DNA of 13,779 nt from CAIWCD01 sp043782365. Its GTDB lineage: Bacteria > Myxococcota > Myxococcia > Myxococcales > 40CM-4-68-19. The stretch is taken from positions 1-13,779 of the forward strand of contig JAYWAO010000273.1 in NCBI GenBank assembly GCA_043782365.1, in the 5' to 3' direction. A program made the position numbers and the translations under genes. Below are positions 1-6,646 of this stretch, one piece after another; the stretch's first letter is position 1, and each line of letters opens with the position of its first letter. Below the pieces are notes generated by a model. The model did not search any database and was not told where the DNA came from. It saw nothing but the letters and a program-made list of their open reading frames with translations.

Positions 1-708
1 CACGGCCTGATCGGCCCCAACGGCGCCGGGAAGACGACGCTGCTCAATGTCATCTCGGGCCTGGTCCCGCCCACCAGCGGCACGCTCACGCTCGGCGGCC
101 GCTCGATCGGCGGGCTCCCCGCGCACCGGGTGGCCTCCCTGGGCGTCGCGCGCACTTACCAAAACTTGCGGCTGTTCGGCGGGCTCACCGCCGAGCAAAA
201 TGTAGTCGTCGGGGCGCACCTGCGGCGCCGCGCGGGCCTCTGGCCCTGGGTGCTCGGCCTGCCCCGCGCGCGCGCCGAAGAGGTGGAGTCGCGCGAGAAG
301 GCGCGTGAGGGCTTGCGCCGCGTGGGCCTGCACGGGCGCGCGCAGGACCGGGCGAGCGACCTCTCGTATGGCGAGCAGCGCCGCGTCGAGGTCGCGCGCG
401 CGCTCGCGGCGGAGCCGACCCTGCTCTTGCTCGACGAGCCGACCGCGGGCATGAACCCGCCCGAGGCCGAGGCGGTGGCCACGCTGGTGAGGGCAGTGGC
501 GCAGGAGGGCAGGGCGGTGCTGCTGATCGAGCACAACGTGCGGCTGGTGATGTCGCTGTGCGATCGCATCACCGTGCTCGACTTCGGGAAGGTGATCGCG
601 CGCGGGACGCCCGCGGAGATCGGGCGGGACCCGAAGGTGATCGCGGCATACCTCGGCGAGGAGGCGCACGACCCGCCAGGTGCTCCAGCCCAGGCGGGTG
701 GGCGATGA
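1..708 (+). CDS. livG: Branched-chain amino acid ABC transporter ATP-binding protein LivG (5' end cut by window)
   Basis: This is one of the two cytoplasmic ATPases that drive high-affinity import of leucine, isoleucine and valine or related substrates. The frame is open from base 1, so the start and roughly the first 30 residues lie outside the window; 235 residues are visible. The Walker A motif (GPNGAGKTT, visible residues 5-13) is at the edge. Then come the LivG-like ARTYQNLRLF Q-loop region (50-59), the signature LSYGEQ (121-126), Walker B LLLLDE (141-146) and the switch histidine in LIEHNV (175-180). The long insert between the Q-loop and the signature, and TAGMNP after Walker B, are typical of LivG rather than other ABC ATPases. 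livF follows immediately, which supports the assignment. The actual substrate could be another hydrophobic amino acid, amide or urea, because the family is broad. Confidence 0.92.
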   Translation, partial: HGLIGPNGAGKTTLLNVISGLVPPTSGTLTLGGRSIGGLPAHRVASLGVARTYQNLRLFGGLTAEQNVVVGAHLRRRAGLWPWVLGLPRARAEEVESREKAREGLRRVGLHGRAQDRASDLSYGEQRRVEVARALAAEPTLLLLDEPTAGMNPPEAEAVATLVRAVAQEGRAVLLIEHNVRLVMSLCDRITVLDFGKVIARGTPAEIGRDPKVIAAYLGEEAHDPPGAPAQAGGR

Positions 709-746
709 GCGCGCGCGGCGGCGCAGCGTGCGGGTGGCCCGGGTGA
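705..746 (+). other. 13-codon bridging reading frame between livG and livF
   Basis: An ATG at 705 overlaps the livG stop (ATGA, 705-708). Its frame ends with TGA at 744-746, which overlaps the proposed livF start (GTGA, 743-746). It encodes MSARGGAACGWPG. This geometry would let ribosomes terminating on livG reinitiate and be delivered to the livF start. The 9-base word TGAGCGCGC occurs at both ends (706-714 and 744-752), so the segment may instead be a small duplication or insertion that moved the livF start away from an ancestral ATGA overlap. Whether the peptide is translated is unknown. Confidence 0.3.
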
Positions 747-1471
747 GCGCGCTCCTCGAAGTGCGCGGCCTCGAGGTGTCCTACGGGCAGGTGCAGGCGG
801 TGCGCGGGCTCGACCTTGACGTCGAGGACGGCGCGCTCGCCGCGCTGATCGGCCCCAACGGCGCGGGCAAGAGCAGCACGCTCAATGCGCTAGCGGGGCT
901 CTTGAAGCCGCAGCGCGGGTCGATCAAGTTCGAGGGCAGGGAGCTCGCCGGGCTGCCATCGCACCGCGTCTTCGCCGCCGGCGTGGTGCTGGTGCCCGAG
1001 GGTCGCGGCGTGCTGCAGACGCTTTCTGTCGCGGAGAACCTGCTGCTCGGCGCCGAGAGCCGGCCGTGGATCGGTCCAAAGGGTCCGAGGGCGAGGCGGG
1101 CCGCGATCGAGGCGCAGCTCGACCGCTTCGCGGTGCTCCGCGAGCGCTTCCACCAGCCCGCGGGCGCGCTCTCGGGCGGCGAGCAGCAGATGCTCGCGGT
1201 CGCGCGGGGCCTGCTCGCGCGGCCACGCTTGCTGCTCTTGGACGAGCCGTCGATGGGCCTCGCGCCGCAGCTGGTGACGCAGGTGTTCGCCGCGCTGAAG
1301 GAGATCCCGGCGGGCGAGACGACGCTGCTCTTGGTGGAGCAGAACGCGCGGCTGGCGCTGAAGACGGCGCAGAAGGCCTACGTGCTGGAGCGGGGCGCGG
1401 TGGTGCTGCAGGGGGAGGCGGCGGCGCTGGCGGAGGACCCGAGGGTGCAGGCGGCGTATCTGGGGGGATAG
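743..1471 (+). CDS. livF: Branched-chain amino acid ABC transporter ATP-binding protein LivF
   Basis: This is the second ATPase of the Liv-type importer; it pairs with LivG on the inner face of the permease. From GTG 743 the protein is 242 residues, the usual LivF length, and begins MSALLEVRGLEVSYGQ, as family members do. Walker A is GPNGAGKS (37-44), the signature LSGGEQQ (143-149) and Walker B LLLLDE (163-168). The switch position reads LLVEQNA (196-202), with Gln in place of the usual His; this is a LivF hallmark. In-frame GTG codons at 680, 728 and 734 would only add an Arg-rich extension, so 743 is preferred. Only a weak GGGTGG-like ribosome site precedes it, consistent with coupling to the preceding frame. 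It is co-transcribed with livG and convergent with the next gene. Confidence 0.92.
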   Translation: MSALLEVRGLEVSYGQVQAVRGLDLDVEDGALAALIGPNGAGKSSTLNALAGLLKPQRGSIKFEGRELAGLPSHRVFAAGVVLVPEGRGVLQTLSVAENLLLGAESRPWIGPKGPRARRAAIEAQLDRFAVLRERFHQPAGALSGGEQQMLAVARGLLARPRLLLLDEPSMGLAPQLVTQVFAALKEIPAGETTLLLVEQNARLALKTAQKAYVLERGAVVLQGEAAALAEDPRVQAAYLGG

Positions 1472-1476
1472 TGCGG

Positions 1477-1490
1477 AGCGCCGGGGCGCT
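1477..1490. terminator. Short hairpin between convergent stops (possible bidirectional terminator)
   Basis: AGCGCC-GG-GGCGCT is a perfect inverted repeat inside the 25 bases separating the livF stop from the stop of the minus-strand lipoprotein gene. No T-run follows on either strand, so intrinsic termination is uncertain. The assignment rests on position and symmetry only. Confidence 0.3.
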
Positions 1491-1496
1491 GCGGCA

Positions 1497-2624
1497 TCAC
1501 CGCAAGCCCACCTTGATCACCCGGATCTCCCCCGTGAAGCTCCCCGTCGACCGCGAATAGCTCACCACCAAATCCCTCCCGCTCGCCAGCTCCGGGTGCA
1601 GATACACCGCATAGATCGCACTCGGCGCCGTCCACGCCACCACCGGGTCGCTCCACGGCCCCTCGGGCGCGGGCGCGGTGCGCAGCTCCACCTCGGAGGA
1701 GAAGCCCGGCGTCGAGGCCGCGACGAACCGCCCGAGCGCCGCGCTGAAGATCACCGAGAAGCCCGAAGTGCTACCGGGCACCGTCTTCACCGCGCGGGCG
1801 ATGTCAGCCGACCAATCGCTGCCGGTATAGAACTCATAGGCGCCGCGGGACTGCGCCTGCGCGAGCGGCGCGCGCGTTACCTTGCACAGCGCGCCCGGCG
1901 TGCACGCGTACAAATAGACGCGGTCACCCGACACCACCGCCCCGTGGTTGAAGAGCGCCTCGGGCGCGGCGAAGAGCGCGCCGGCGCGGGTGGAGGTGGT
2001 GCTGCCCGCGGTGACCACCGCGAGCTCGGTGCTGAGGTCTTCGAAGTTGAGGCCGCCCGGGTGCACCTTCAAGCGGTCGACGAACACCAGCGCGCGATTG
2101 GCGTCGATGGGCACCATTGCCCCGGGCCAGAGGGCATATCGCTCGTCGGGCTTCCCGCTCTGCGTGTTGTACGCGGCCTCAGCCGCAGTGAACGGCACGA
2201 ACTGCTGCGGCGCGCCCTTGGCATCGAGCGGCTCGCTGACGGCGAGCGGAGCGCCCACCTGCGCGAGCGCGGCGGTGTTGCTGCGAAGCTGGCTGCCGTC
2301 CACGGCCGGAGGCGAGAAGATGGTGTCGCCGAAGGTCCACAGCACGCGGCTGCCGAGGAGGATCGACGCGCCGCCGTCGCGCAGGAGGTTGGGCGCTGCT
2401 GTGTCGGACAGCTTGCCGAGGTCGGTCGCGGAGGCGACCGTGAGCGCGGGCGGGTCGTGGCGGCAGGCGGCGAGGCCTAGACCGATCGCGAAGAGGACCA
2501 GCGTGTGACGGGGCAATCGCTGCCGATCGTCCCCCCGCAACCCACGCAAGCCCGCGAAGGCGGGCGCCTGCTCTTCTAGCCCCGGCATCTGCCGGGGCTC
2601 CTGGTCGGGATGTGAGCGGCGCAT
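1497..2624 (-). CDS. DUF4185-like lipoprotein with a repeat-interrupted signal peptide
   Basis: This 375-residue protein is predicted to be exported and lipid-anchored: a hydrophobic segment (about 41-53) ends in a lipobox, LAAC, with Cys54. The mature part resembles DUF4185-type proteins, which are predicted beta-propellers with a glycosidase-like fold. Supporting stretches are GSRVLWTFGDTIF soon after the anchor, YALWPGAMVP in the middle, and YAVYLHPEL followed by DLVVSYSRS near the C-terminus. No enzyme activity can be claimed. The start is a judgement. ATG 2624 has a perfect AGGAGG seven bases upstream, but it gives an unusually long 53-residue leader. That leader's first part is encoded by two palindromes, translating to residues ending in RGDD. 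TTG 2516 would give an 18-residue leader of normal shape but with poor ribosome-site support. The gene lies 91 bases downstream of thrB on the same strand and may be transcribed separately. Confidence 0.75.
   Translation of the reverse strand: MRRSHPDQEPRQMPGLEEQAPAFAGLRGLRGDDRQRLPRHTLVLFAIGLGLAACRHDPPALTVASATDLGKLSDTAAPNLLRDGGASILLGSRVLWTFGDTIFSPPAVDGSQLRSNTAALAQVGAPLAVSEPLDAKGAPQQFVPFTAAEAAYNTQSGKPDERYALWPGAMVPIDANRALVFVDRLKVHPGGLNFEDLSTELAVVTAGSTTSTRAGALFAAPEALFNHGAVVSGDRVYLYACTPGALCKVTRAPLAQAQSRGAYEFYTGSDWSADIARAVKTVPGSTSGFSVIFSAALGRFVAASTPGFSSEVELRTAPAPEGPWSDPVVAWTAPSAIYAVYLHPELASGRDLVVSYSRSTGSFTGEIRVIKVGLR
2550..2599. repeat. Two-hairpin palindromic repeat (REP/RPE-like) in the lipoprotein gene start
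   Basis: There are two perfect inverted repeats 12 bases apart. GCCCGC-GAAG-GCGGGC lies at 2550-2565. AGCCCCGGCA-TC-TGCCGGGGCT lies at 2578-2599. Paired palindromes of this type, with a CCCGC-GAAG-GCGGG core, are a hallmark of small interspersed bacterial repeats. Read on the minus strand, the sequence translates in frame to a peptide containing APAFAGLRGLRGDD, the style of RGDD-containing peptide that such repeats yield elsewhere. The full unit probably spans about 2520-2613. No second copy is recognised in this window, so the repeat status is inferred from structure. Confidence 0.55.
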
Positions 2625-2631
2625 CGCATCG

Positions 2632-2637
2632 CCTCCT
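2632..2637 (-). promoter_or_regulatory. Strong Shine-Dalgarno site of the DUF4185-like gene
   Basis: AGGAGG on the minus strand, with a seven-base spacer to the ATG whose first base is 2624. It is the best ribosome site on this strand in the window and the main reason for choosing the upstream start, despite the odd leader that follows. Confidence 0.7.
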
Positions 2638-2662
2638 GCCGTCTCAATGCAATCCGGTTCGA

Positions 2663-2684
2663 CGCGGCGGACTGCTCCGCCGCG
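2663..2684 (-). terminator. GC-rich hairpin downstream of thrB
   Basis: CGCGGCGGA-CTGC-TCCGCCGCG forms a perfect 9-base stem with a four-base loop. It starts about 32 bases after the thrB stop and lies before the ribosome site of the next gene. No T-run follows, so it could be a weak terminator, an mRNA-stabilising 3' structure or an attenuator separating hom-thrB from the lipoprotein gene. Confidence 0.35.
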
Positions 2685-2715
2685 CGGCGGTCGTCCAAAC
2701 TCCTGTGGCCGCAGT

Positions 2716-3648
2716 CTACGCCCTCACCCGGGCCCCCGGCACGCCCACGTCCACCGTCTCCGCCCGCCCGGTCACGCCCTGCGCCAGCGCGTACGCCTTC
2801 ATCGCCGCCGCCACCTCGCGGACCGACTCCGGCGCACAGAGCGCGATCACCGTGCTCCCCGCGCCCGAGAGCGACGCGCCGTGCGCGCCCGCCCCCCGCG
2901 CGGCCACCAGCGTGCCGGCGAGCCACGGGAGCAGCGTCCCGCGGGCGCTCTGGTGGAGCTTGTCCTCCATCGCTTCAGCGAGCAGCGGGTAGTCACCCTC
3001 GGTGAGCGCGGCCACGAAGAGCGCCGAGCGCCCGAGGTTGAAGACCGCGTCCTTCAGAGAGACCGTCTTCGGGAGCACCGCGCGCGCGGCCTCGGTGGCC
3101 AGCTCGACGTCGGGGATGAAGATGGCCGCGCGCAGCGGCACCGCGACCTTGACCCCGCAAGAGACGACGCGGCCGTCCTCGCGCGTGACCGCCACCTGCA
3201 CGCCGCCGCGCACGCAGGGGAGCACGTTGTCGGGGTGGCCTTCGAGCGCCACCGCCGTGGCGATGACGCGGTCGAGATCGACGCCGTCGCCCCGCAGCTG
3301 CTCGGCCAGCAGCGCGCCAGCGACCGCCGCCGCCGCCGACGAGCCGAGCCCGCGCTTGAGCGGGATGGCGCTGTGGACCTCGAGGCTGCCGTGCAGCGCG
3401 TCGGGGTCGAGGCCGCTCGCGACCGCGGAAGCGCGCGCGGCCACGATGATGCGGTTCGAAGGGTCCTTGGGCAGCGTCTGCGCGCCCTCGCCCGAGAGTC
3501 GCGCGATGCGCAGCCCCGCGCCGCCCGGGGTGAAGCGCACCAGCAGATCTGGCCCGCCCAGCGCGATCCCGAGCGCGTCGAAGCCCGCTCCGAGGTTGGA
3601 GGTGGAGCAGGGTACGACCAGCGTGAAAGAGGCGTTGGCGTCGAGCAT
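2716..3648 (-). CDS. thrB: Homoserine kinase (GHMP family)
   Basis: This cytoplasmic enzyme phosphorylates homoserine with ATP to O-phosphohomoserine, the step before threonine synthase. From ATG 3648 the protein is 310 residues, normal for ThrB. The N-terminal GHMP motif is VPCSTSNLGAGFDALG (12-27). The ATP-binding loop is PLKRGLGSSAA (96-106), the substrate-region motif is EGHPDN (136-141) and the C-terminal glycine-rich motif is GASLSGAGST (257-266). It follows hom with a 58-base gap on the same strand, the usual biosynthetic pairing. An in-frame ATG at 3717 would overlap the end of hom and add 23 residues unlike the family N-terminus. GGAGG lies directly against that ATG, too close to serve as its ribosome site, so 3648 is preferred. 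GHMP relatives such as mevalonate kinases are less likely given the hom neighbour and EGHPDN. Confidence 0.93.
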   Translation of the reverse strand: MLDANASFTLVVPCSTSNLGAGFDALGIALGGPDLLVRFTPGGAGLRIARLSGEGAQTLPKDPSNRIIVAARASAVASGLDPDALHGSLEVHSAIPLKRGLGSSAAAAVAGALLAEQLRGDGVDLDRVIATAVALEGHPDNVLPCVRGGVQVAVTREDGRVVSCGVKVAVPLRAAIFIPDVELATEAARAVLPKTVSLKDAVFNLGRSALFVAALTEGDYPLLAEAMEDKLHQSARGTLLPWLAGTLVAARGAGAHGASLSGAGSTVIALCAPESVREVAAAMKAYALAQGVTGRAETVDVGVPGARVRA

Positions 3649-3706
3649 GTCCCGACTCTTGCACGGCGAGAAAGTTTTCGCAGCACCGTTTTGGTAACGC
3701 GTTCGC

Positions 3707-5002
3707 CTATCGACCATCCTCCACCCGGATCCGGGCCTTGACGGCCTTCACGCAGGGGAGCCTGGCGAGGTCCTGCTCCGCCTGGGAGAGCGCGCTCTCG
3801 GAGGCCGCGTAGGTGAGCAGCACCACCTCGGCCTGGCCCAGGTGGCCGGGCTCGCGCTGCAGCACGCTCGCGAGGCCGATGCCGTGGGTCGCCAGCACCT
3901 GCGTCACCTGCGCGAAGACGCCCGGCACGTCGTCCACCGCGAGCCGCAGGTAGCTGCGGGTGCGCACCTCGCCGATCGGCGTGATCGCGGTCCCCTCGGC
4001 GTCGCCGCCGCTGGCGCGAAGCTGCGGCGCCGGATCTCCCAGCGCGATGCGCCGCGCGGCCTGGGTCAGGTCGGAGAGCACCGCGCTCGCGGTGGCCTCC
4101 CCGCCCGCGCCGGCGCCGCTGAACATCACCGGCCCGCAGAGGTCGCCCACCACGTAGACCGCGTTCTGCGCGCCGTCGATGCGGGCGAGCGGGTGGCCCG
4201 CCGGGAGGAAGGTCGGGTGCACCCGCGCCTCGATGCCGCGGGTGCCACGGCGCGCGATCGCCACCAGCTTGAGCACGTAGCCCAGCTCGCGCCCGTAGGC
4301 GAGGTCGCGCTGCTCGAGCCCGCGCAGGCCCTGCCGGAAGATCTGCGCCGGAGTGCAGACCGCGCCGAACGCGAGCCGCACCAGGATGGCGAGCTTGTCG
4401 GCGGCGTCCACCGCGTCGATGTCGTCGCGCGGGTCGGCCTCGGCGTAGCCCTTCTCCTGCGCCTCGCCGAGCGCGGCCTCGAGCGAGTCGCCCGCGGCCA
4501 TCTTGGTGAGGATGTAGTTGGTGGTGCCGTTGATGATCGCGCGCAGCTCGACGATGCGGTTCGCTGCGAGGTCGTCGGTGAGCGGCGCGATCAGCGGGAT
4601 GCCGCCGCCCACCGCCGCCTCGTAGCGGAGCTCGGCGTTCTTCTGCGCCGCGAGGTGCAGCAGGGCCGGGCCGTGCCAGGAGACGACGCGCTTGTTGGCG
4701 GTGACCACCGACTTGCCCTTGGCGAGCGCGGTCTCGATCAGCGTGCGCGCGGGCTCCTGCCCGCCCATCACCTCGACCACGAGGTCGATGTCGTCGGCGG
4801 CGACGATCTTCGCGGGGTCGTCGGTGAGCTGCGCTGCGGCCACCGGACGCGGCCGGTTCAGGTCGCGCACGCAGGCCCGCTGCAGGACCAGCTCAGCGCC
4901 GGAGATCCGCCCCAGCATCTCGCGCCGCTCGGTGAGCGCCCGCGCTACCTGCCCGCCGACCGTGCCCAGCCCCAACAGTCCGATCCGGATGGTTCGCGCC
5001 AT
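3707..5002 (-). CDS. hom: Homoserine dehydrogenase with C-terminal ACT domain
   Basis: This enzyme reduces aspartate-4-semialdehyde to homoserine with NAD(P)H, at the branch toward threonine and methionine. It is 431 residues, the standard length for monofunctional Hom with a regulatory domain; no aspartokinase is fused. The Rossmann nucleotide loop is GLGTVG (11-16). TANKR (101-105), GGGIP (132-136) and NGTTNYI (158-164) are family motifs. EADPRDDIDAVDAADK (188-203) contains the conserved Asp and Lys of the active site. Residues about 350-426 form an ACT domain, beginning YLRLAVDDVPGVFAQVTQ, the likely site of threonine feedback control. It is the first gene of hom-thrB and divergent from the DUF3052-like gene, with 108 bases between the two starts. 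I see no strong ribosome site before the ATG. Threonine synthase is absent from the window. Confidence 0.95.
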   Translation of the reverse strand: MARTIRIGLLGLGTVGGQVARALTERREMLGRISGAELVLQRACVRDLNRPRPVAAAQLTDDPAKIVAADDIDLVVEVMGGQEPARTLIETALAKGKSVVTANKRVVSWHGPALLHLAAQKNAELRYEAAVGGGIPLIAPLTDDLAANRIVELRAIINGTTNYILTKMAAGDSLEAALGEAQEKGYAEADPRDDIDAVDAADKLAILVRLAFGAVCTPAQIFRQGLRGLEQRDLAYGRELGYVLKLVAIARRGTRGIEARVHPTFLPAGHPLARIDGAQNAVYVVGDLCGPVMFSGAGAGGEATASAVLSDLTQAARRIALGDPAPQLRASGGDAEGTAITPIGEVRTRSYLRLAVDDVPGVFAQVTQVLATHGIGLASVLQREPGHLGQAEVVLLTYAASESALSQAEQDLARLPCVKAVKARIRVEDGR

Positions 5003-5097
5003 CTAGCCAGCATACCGCAGCAGTGAAACAGGAGGGGGCTTGCGTCCGATGCGCCAGCGGCCTACAGGTCGGGGCGCAGGTTCAAACGGCCCAGGCT

Positions 5098-5103
5098 GAG
5101 GAG
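5098..5103 (+). promoter_or_regulatory. Ribosome-binding site fixing the GTG start of the DUF3052-like gene
   Basis: GAGGAG followed by a seven-base spacer to GTG 5111. This supports the GTG, rather than a later codon, as the start. Confidence 0.6.
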
Positions 5104-5110
5104 CACCGCG

Positions 5111-5581
5111 GTGGACGATCCCGAGAGCGACAGCGACAAGGGCACGCCGCTCGCGCGCAAGCTCGGCATCCGCGCCGACTACCGCGTGCTGGTGCTCGAG
5201 CCGCCCCTCGGGTTCGTGCGCAAGCTCGAGCCGCTGCCCGCAGGCGCGGACCTCGCCACCAGGCCTCGGGGCAAGGGTCACCAGGCCGACGTCATCCTGC
5301 TCTTCGCCTCCTCCCGCGCCGTGCTCCTGGAGCTGTTCCACAAGGGGGCGCACGCGATGGCGCCGCGCGGGCGGCTCTGGGTGCTCTGGCCGCGCAAGAG
5401 CTCCGGGTTCTTCACCGACCTCACCGAAGAGCAGGTCCGGGCCACGGGCCTCGCCCACGCGCTGGTGGACGACAAGCTCCTCGCGGTGGATGACATCTGG
5501 GCCGGGCTGCGGTTCGTCTTCAAGGAGCGCGACCGGATCCAGGTGCCGAGCGCCGAGCGCCCGCGCGCCTCGGACGCGTGA
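5111..5581 (+). CDS. DUF3052-like conserved protein
   Basis: This 156-residue soluble protein has no signal peptide or membrane helix. It matches the DUF3052 pattern: TPLARKLGI near the N-terminus (12-20), then a segment with alternating hydrophobic residues. ADVILLFASS follows at about 59-68. GRLWVLWPRKSSG is at about 86-98, followed directly by FFTDLTEEQVR. LVDDKLLAVDDIWAGLRFVFK closes the domain. I know of no biochemical function for the family. The order of strands and the Gly-rich turn recall a truncated Rossmann-like fold, but this is only an impression. The acidic, hydrophilic first ten residues are outside the conserved domain. It starts at GTG with a good GAGGAG site. It is convergent with the barrel-protein gene, with 22 bases between the stops, and divergent from hom; neither neighbour explains its role. 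Confidence 0.8.
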   Translation: MDDPESDSDKGTPLARKLGIRADYRVLVLEPPLGFVRKLEPLPAGADLATRPRGKGHQADVILLFASSRAVLLELFHKGAHAMAPRGRLWVLWPRKSSGFFTDLTEEQVRATGLAHALVDDKLLAVDDIWAGLRFVFKERDRIQVPSAERPRASDA

Positions 5582-5603
5582 CGGGCCCGCCGCTTCCCTC
5601 GGG

Positions 5604-6521
5604 CTAGAGCGCCAGGTCGTACGCGAGCGCCAGGTAGGCCACCGGGTGCTCCGACTGCGTCCCGTTGAGCGACCTCGCCACGGGCACCTGCAGCGTGCCG
5701 CGCAGGATGAAGTCGGGCAGGAAAGACCACGCCACGCCCGCGGTCGCATAGCCGAGCGTGCCGCCGCTGTCGGGGTCTCTCGACCCGTCCTGGGCCAGGT
5801 CCATCGCGGCCGCGCGCACCTGGCCCTCGAGCGAGAGCTGCAGCGTCTGGTGCTCCAGCAGCGAGTAGCGCGCGCCGAGCCCCGCGAAGAGCGCGTTGCC
5901 GTACTGGAAGCCGCGCGCGTTGGACCCGTTGAGGCGGCCGGAGAGGTTGGCGAACCAGGTGAGGGCGCGGTCGTCGAACGGCGTGGAGGCGAAGTGCAGG
6001 CCCGCCAGCCCGTCGACGCTGCCGGAGCCGCGCTGGAGGTGCTCGTCGGGCGCCTCGCCCGGCAGCGAGAGGCCGTTCGCGCCGGTGGGGAGCTTGAGCG
6101 TGCCCGTCAGCGCGAGCACATGGGCCGGGCGCACGCCTCCCAGGCGGAGGACCTCGTAGCGGGCCGACAGCTGCAGGTCGCCGAGGCCGGTGGTGGAGAA
6201 GTCCTGCGCGCCCGCCGCGTCGAAGTGCTGCTTGAAGAGGAAGAACGGCACCTCGAGTTGGAGGACCAGCGGCGCCAGCGGCGCGTACTGGAGGCGCAGC
6301 TGCGTGCGGGCCTCCTTCTCGCCCTCGGCGTCCTCGGCGGCGCCCGACTCCTTGGTGAGGTAGCGGGTCTCCAGCGAGAAGCGCAGCGCGCTGCGGGCCG
6401 GCCGCTCGACGCCGAGCGAGCCGACGCTCGGGTCGCAGCCGCAGATCGAGCAGGCCGCCGCGGGCGGGCTGGCGGCGATGGCGGCGAGGGCGGCGAGCGC
6501 TGCTGCGAGGGACCGGGGCAT
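5604..6521 (-). CDS. Outer-membrane beta-barrel protein (transporter/MetA-pathway-like) with CSICGCDP motif
   Basis: This 305-residue protein has a cleavable signal peptide (about 1-23, ending PPAAA). The mature N-terminus begins CSICGCDP: three closely spaced cysteines at 24, 27 and 29. The rest is made of alternating-residue strands with polar turns. GLGDLQLSARYEV (113-125) and LTGTLKLPTG (138-147) are typical of outer-membrane proteins annotated as putative transporter or phenol/MetA-pathway type. The protein ends in YLALAYDLAL rather than the usual terminal aromatic residue. The Cys could also be read as a poor lipobox (AAAC), but the preceding residues fit signal peptidase I better. ATG 6521 was chosen because it directly precedes the signal peptide; the same frame extends upstream as low-complexity Arg/Ala sequence that overlaps the divergent gene. 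Function is unknown. Divergence from the ZIP-like gene suggests envelope metal handling. Confidence 0.72.
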   Translation of the reverse strand: MPRSLAAALAALAAIAASPPAAACSICGCDPSVGSLGVERPARSALRFSLETRYLTKESGAAEDAEGEKEARTQLRLQYAPLAPLVLQLEVPFFLFKQHFDAAGAQDFSTTGLGDLQLSARYEVLRLGGVRPAHVLALTGTLKLPTGANGLSLPGEAPDEHLQRGSGSVDGLAGLHFASTPFDDRALTWFANLSGRLNGSNARGFQYGNALFAGLGARYSLLEHQTLQLSLEGQVRAAAMDLAQDGSRDPDSGGTLGYATAGVAWSFLPDFILRGTLQVPVARSLNGTQSEHPVAYLALAYDLAL

Positions 6522-6590
6522 CAGCGACGAATTAGGTCCAAGAGCCGCTCCGGGCGCAAGGGGCGTGGTGTCGCGGGCTGGACCTCCAAG

Positions 6591-6619
6591 TTGCGCCGCC
6601 TGAGACCCTCGTCTACGGT
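6591..6619 (+). promoter_or_regulatory. Candidate sigma-70-type promoter for the ZIP-like gene
   Basis: TTGCGC (6591-6596) and TACGGT (6614-6619) are separated by exactly 17 bases. The predicted transcript starts about 20 bases before ATG 6647. The intergenic region also holds a 7-base inverted repeat, AGGTCCA at 6534-6540 and TGGACCT at 6579-6585. It could be an operator, because it sits between the two divergent genes. The promoter is matched by eye only. Confidence 0.35.
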
Positions 6620-6646
6620 GCGCGCCCCGCGCGACCCCGCCGCCCC

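Noticed and set aside
680..742. Upstream GTG start for livF at 680
   Set aside because: It would overlap livG by 29 bases and add an Arg-rich segment not seen in LivF proteins.
2647..5026. Long plus-strand frames opposite thrB and hom (2647-3741 and 3842-5026)
   Set aside because: Both are Arg/His-rich mirror products of genes with clear family motifs on the minus strand.
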